Below are positions 12,664-15,476 of a DNA stretch of 15,476 nucleotides, in pieces. The number at the start of each line of letters is the position of its first letter. The stretch's first letter is position 1. The position numbers and the translations under genes are program-made. This DNA comes from Burkholderiales bacterium (lineage in GTDB: Bacteria; Pseudomonadota; Gammaproteobacteria; Burkholderiales; CAIKXV01): positions 1 to 15,476 of the forward strand of contig JAIENF010000140.1 in NCBI GenBank assembly GCA_019751575.1. Reading direction: 5' to 3'. The notes beneath the pieces are model-generated. The model was given only the letters and a program-made list of their open reading frames with translations. It searched no databases and was not told where the DNA came from.

Positions 12664-14025
12664 ATGTCGCAAGGCTCGGCAGCACCCAGGCAGTCCCTGT
12701 CGGTTTTCGATGCCACCGCGCTGATGGTCGGCATGGTGATCGGCGTGGGCATCTTCGGAACGCCGTGGCTGGTCGCGCTCAACTCGCCCGACGCCAGCTG
12801 GTACATCGCGTTGTGGCTGATCGGCGGCGTGGTCTCGCTGCTCGGCGTGCTCTGCTACGCCGAACTGGCCGGGCGCTATCCCGATGCCGGCGGCGAGTAC
12901 AACTTCCTGACCCGCGCCTACGGCAAGGGCCTCGGCTTCCTGTTCGCCTGGGGGCGTCTGACCGTGATCCAGGCCGGCATCATCGCGGCGATCGGCTTCC
13001 TGTTCGCGCAGTACATGACCCGGCTTTCCGCCTTCGAAGGCTTCGGCTGGGCCAACTTCGGGTCGCTCAGCGAGCCGCTGTGGGCGGCGATCCTGATCGT
13101 CGTGCTGTCGTTCATCAACTACCTCGGCACGAAGCAGAGCACGCTGCTGCAGAACGTGCTGACCGTGACGCTGGTCTGTGCGTTCGCGGTGATCATCGTG
13201 GTCGGCCTGACCATGACCCCGACCGGCCCGGTGCCGACCCTGTCCAAGCCGTTCGATCCGTCCGGCGCGGCGCTCGGCCTCGCCTTCGTGTTCGTGATGC
13301 TCACCTACGGTGGCTGGAACGAGACGGTCTACCTGTCGGGCGAACTGAAGGATGCGAAGCGCAACATGGTGCGCGTGTTCCTGATGGGCCTGGCGGTGGT
13401 GACGGTCATCTACCTGCTGCTCAACCTGGCCTACCTCAACGTGCTCGGCATCGACGGCATCCGGGCCAGCCGCGCCGTGGGGACCGACATGATGAAGGCG
13501 GTCGCCGGCACGGTGGGCGCGGTGATCATCACGATCGTGATCCTGGTCGAGATCGGCACCACGCTCAATGCGACGATCTTCACCGGCGCGCGCACGAACT
13601 ATGCGCTGGGCCGCGACTTCCGCATCTTCTCGTTCATGGGCCGCTGGAACGAAGGCCGCAACACGCCGGCCAACGCGCTGCTGGTGCAGACCGTGCTGGC
13701 GCTCGCGCTGGTGGTGTTCGGAGCGATCCAGAAGGACGGCTTCAAGGTGCTGGTCGAGTACACCGCGCCGGTGTTCTGGTCGTTCATGCTGCTCAACGGC
13801 ATCGCGCTGTTCATCTTCCGCGCGCGCGAGGGCAAGCCGGTGAATTCGTATTCGGTGCACCTGTACCCGATCGTGCCCATCGTGTTCTGCCTGTTCTGCG
13901 CCTACATGCTCTGGTCGGGCATCAACTACGCGAAGCTCAACGGCCTGATCGCGGTCGGCGTGCTCCTCGCCGGCATCCCGGTCTACCTGTGGGCGCGCGC
14001 CGTGAACGAGCGCGCCCCGGCCTGA
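12664..14025 (+). CDS. APC-superfamily amino acid permease
   Basis: The protein has 453 residues from the ATG at 12664, with GGAAGG (12652-12657) six bases upstream. It is an inner-membrane secondary transporter with about twelve helices. The unwound first helix carries G-V-G-I-F-G-T-P at 27-34, the amine/carboxylate-binding signature of amino acid permeases. Helix 6 has T-Y-G-G-W-N-E at 214-220, followed by the loop S-G-E-L-K-D-A-K-R-N that recalls LAT-type exchangers. No truncation or frame break is seen. It begins 147 bases after M8, in a gap with no clear terminator, and is followed 38 bases later by an FAH-family enzyme, so it probably imports the compound degraded by the downstream enzymes. 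The exact amino acid or derivative cannot be read from the sequence. Confidence 0.92.
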   Translation: MSQGSAAPRQSLSVFDATALMVGMVIGVGIFGTPWLVALNSPDASWYIALWLIGGVVSLLGVLCYAELAGRYPDAGGEYNFLTRAYGKGLGFLFAWGRLTVIQAGIIAAIGFLFAQYMTRLSAFEGFGWANFGSLSEPLWAAILIVVLSFINYLGTKQSTLLQNVLTVTLVCAFAVIIVVGLTMTPTGPVPTLSKPFDPSGAALGLAFVFVMLTYGGWNETVYLSGELKDAKRNMVRVFLMGLAVVTVIYLLLNLAYLNVLGIDGIRASRAVGTDMMKAVAGTVGAVIITIVILVEIGTTLNATIFTGARTNYALGRDFRIFSFMGRWNEGRNTPANALLVQTVLALALVVFGAIQKDGFKVLVEYTAPVFWSFMLLNGIALFIFRAREGKPVNSYSVHLYPIVPIVFCLFCAYMLWSGINYAKLNGLIAVGVLLAGIPVYLWARAVNERAPA

Positions 14026-14063
14026 TCCGGCCCCGGCACGATCACTGACAAGGAAATCCAACG

Positions 14064-14954
14064 ATGAAGCTGGTCACGTTTTCAGATGCCGCCGGCACCC
14101 GCGTCGGCGTGCTCGACGCGGGATGGAAGTGGGTCACCGACCTTTCGGTGGCGGCGCCCTCCCTGCCGCGCGAGATGGGCGCGTTCATCGCCGCCGGCGA
14201 ACCGGCCGTCGAGGCCGCGCGCAAGGCCTCGTCCTCCGACCGAGGCCAGATCGCCCTCGACCGGGTCCGCCTGCTGGCGCCGATCCCGCGGCCGTCGAAG
14301 AACATCCTGTGCGTGGGCAAGAACTACCACGAGCATGCGAAGGAGTTCCACCAGTCGGGCTTCGACGCCAGCGCCGGCAAGGATGCGATCCCCGACGTGC
14401 CGATCATCTTCACCAAGTGGCCGAATTCGGTCACCGGCCCGGGCGATGCGATCCCCAGCGCGAACGACCCGACGAACTCGGTCGACTACGAGGGCGAACT
14501 CACGGTGGTGATCGGCGCGGTCGCGCGCAACGTGAAGAAGGCCGATGCCTTCAGGCATGTCTACGGCTACACGATCATCAACGACGCCACCGCACGAACG
14601 CTGCAGCACCGGCACAAGCAGTGGTTCCTCGGCAAGAGCCTCGACGGCTTCTGCCCGATGGGCCCGTGCATCGTCACCGCCGACGAGGTGCCCGACGTGA
14701 CGAAGCTGCAGCTGCAGACCCGTGTCAACGGCGAGCTGCGGCAGAACGCACCGGTGTCCGACCTGATCTTCGACATCCCGACGCTGATCGAAGAGATCTC
14801 CGGCCTGATGACGCTGGAACCCGGCGACCTGATCGCCACCGGCACCTGCGCGGGCGTCGGCATCGGCTTCAACCCGCCGAAGTACCTGAAACGCGGCGAC
14901 ATCGTGGCGGTCACGATCGAGCCGATCGGCACGCTGAGCAACCCGGTCAGCTGA
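14064..14954 (+). CDS. Fumarylacetoacetate hydrolase (FAH) family protein
   Basis: The protein has 296 residues from the ATG at 14064, with AAGGAA (14050-14055) just upstream. It is a cytoplasmic, divalent-metal dependent enzyme of the FAH superfamily, which cleaves or isomerises beta-diketo and 2-keto acids (fumarylpyruvate, acylpyruvate, oxaloacetate or homoprotocatechuate-pathway intermediates). The catalytic segment K-N-Y-H-E-H-A-K-E is at 86-94. The metal ligands are expected from E143 and E145 in D-Y-E-G-E-L and from D174 in I-I-N-D-A-T-A-R. K191 in L-G-K-S-L-D-G-F and the T-G-T loop at 259-261 complete the site. The N-terminal 70 residues form the usual small beta domain. Its permease and dioxygenase neighbours suggest a degradation operon. 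FAHD1-like acylpyruvase is the closest general type; the true substrate is not determined. Confidence 0.93.
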   Translation: MKLVTFSDAAGTRVGVLDAGWKWVTDLSVAAPSLPREMGAFIAAGEPAVEAARKASSSDRGQIALDRVRLLAPIPRPSKNILCVGKNYHEHAKEFHQSGFDASAGKDAIPDVPIIFTKWPNSVTGPGDAIPSANDPTNSVDYEGELTVVIGAVARNVKKADAFRHVYGYTIINDATARTLQHRHKQWFLGKSLDGFCPMGPCIVTADEVPDVTKLQLQTRVNGELRQNAPVSDLIFDIPTLIEEISGLMTLEPGDLIATGTCAGVGIGFNPPKYLKRGDIVAVTIEPIGTLSNPVS

Positions 14955-14960
14955 CCGGGT
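14941..14960. repeat. 20-bp perfect palindrome spanning the FAH-family stop codon
   Basis: ACCCGGTCAGCTGACCGGGT reads identically on both strands, and the TGA of the hydrolase lies inside it at 14952-14954. As RNA it can form an 8-bp stem with an AGCT loop. No T-tract follows, so termination is unlikely. It could stabilise the message, tune expression between hydrolase and dioxygenase, or bind a regulator. Confidence 0.45.
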
Positions 14961-14982
14961 GGCGCGCGAGGGAGGAGACGAG

Positions 14983-15476
14983 ATGGCAGGCGGGTTCGAG
15001 GTGCGCCGGATCTCCGGCGCGCTCGGTGCAGAGGTCCACGGGCTGGATCTCTCGCTCGACCAGCCGGCGCAGGTCATCGCCGGGCTTCGGCGGGCCTGGC
15101 TCGACCATGGCGTGCTGTTCTTCCGGGACCAGTGCCTGTCCTCCGAACAGTACCTGCGCCTGGCCGGCTGGTTCGGCCAGCCGGTCGAGTATCCGTTCGT
15201 GAAGGGGCTGGACGGATTCCCGACGATCACGCCGGTGGTCAAGCTCGAGCACGAGCGCAGCAACTTCGGTGGCATCTGGCATTCCGACACCACCTACCTC
15301 GAACAGCCGCCGATGGCATCGATGCTGCTCGCGCGCGAGGTGCCGCCGTTCGGCGGCGACACGCTGTTTGCCTGCCAGTATCGCGCGCTCGAGGCGCTTT
15401 CGCCCGCCCTTCAGGCGACGCTCGCCACGTTGCAGGGGGTGGCGAGTTCGGCCCGGGCGGACGTCAGCAAGACGCG
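14983..15476 (+). CDS. TauD/TfdA-family Fe(II)/2-oxoglutarate-dependent dioxygenase, N-terminal part, cut by the window end
   Basis: From the ATG at 14983, with GGAGGAG at 14971-14977 five bases upstream, 164 codons run open to the window edge. The sequence has the TauD start (G-A-L-G-A-E-V-H-G-L-D-L), the H-G-V-L-F-F-R-D-Q strand-turn segment, and the iron-binding H-x-D motif as W-H-S-D-T-T-Y at 99-105, with H100 and D102 as ligands. Further on, P-P-F-G-G-D-T-L-F-A fits the family. The distal iron His and the 2-oxoglutarate Arg lie beyond the window. Such enzymes hydroxylate a small substrate and often release a sulfonate, amine or ether group. It lies 28 bases after the FAH-family gene in the same direction, consistent with one degradation operon. 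TauD, TfdA and related substrates cannot be told apart from this part. Confidence 0.92.
   Translation, partial: MAGGFEVRRISGALGAEVHGLDLSLDQPAQVIAGLRRAWLDHGVLFFRDQCLSSEQYLRLAGWFGQPVEYPFVKGLDGFPTITPVVKLEHERSNFGGIWHSDTTYLEQPPMASMLLAREVPPFGGDTLFACQYRALEALSPALQATLATLQGVASSARADVSKT

Overview
The window is GC-rich with tight gene packing, and every convincing gene is on the + strand. The codon bias, the Bug/TctC-type binding protein and the style of the transport and catabolic genes point to a betaproteobacterium, most likely of the Burkholderiales. This is inferred from style; no rRNA or other taxonomic marker is present. Three regions can be separated.

Region 1 (1-6229) is a tandem array of one family. 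It holds the C-terminal tail of one copy (here M0) and six complete copies in a row (M1-M6), separated by -4 to +219 nt. Each complete copy has an N-terminal export signal, a class I (seven-beta-strand) S-adenosylmethionine methyltransferase fold with motif I D-L-G-S-G-D-G-R, and a roughly 110-130 residue C-terminal beta-rich domain. The methyltransferase part resembles the bacterial relatives of the FAM173 lysine methyltransferases. Several signals are of the twin-arginine (Tat) type, so the proteins seem to be exported folded. The copies alternate: M1, M3, M5 and M6 keep motif I, while M2 and M4 have altered motif I and lack the Pro that all other copies carry after strand 4. M2 resembles M4, and M3 resembles M5, in several segments. 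This suggests that a degenerate/canonical gene pair was duplicated.

Region 2 (6230-10470) is a transport block. It has an orphan Bug/TctC periplasmic solute-binding protein, a small two-helix membrane protein, a 358-nt non-coding leader with inverted and direct repeats, a DUF4212 small subunit and a VC_2705-type sodium:solute symporter. The symporter carries a periplasm-type insertion and a perfect EF-hand-like loop. The block ends in a strong intrinsic terminator.

Region 3 (10471-15476) opens with a predicted sigma-70 promoter and a 25-bp interrupted palindrome. It continues with two more exported methyltransferase-like copies (M7, M8), an APC-superfamily amino acid permease, a fumarylacetoacetate hydrolase (FAH) family enzyme, and the start of a TauD/TfdA-type Fe(II)/2-oxoglutarate dioxygenase cut by the window edge. 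Permease, hydrolase and dioxygenase look like a small uptake-and-degradation operon.

The main novelty is the cluster of nine exported methyltransferase-like paralogs. S-adenosylmethionine is not known to be available in the periplasm, so either the proteins carry cofactor out through Tat, or they use the fold for another purpose such as ligand binding. Their setting among several uptake systems fits a binding or sensing role, but this is inference.
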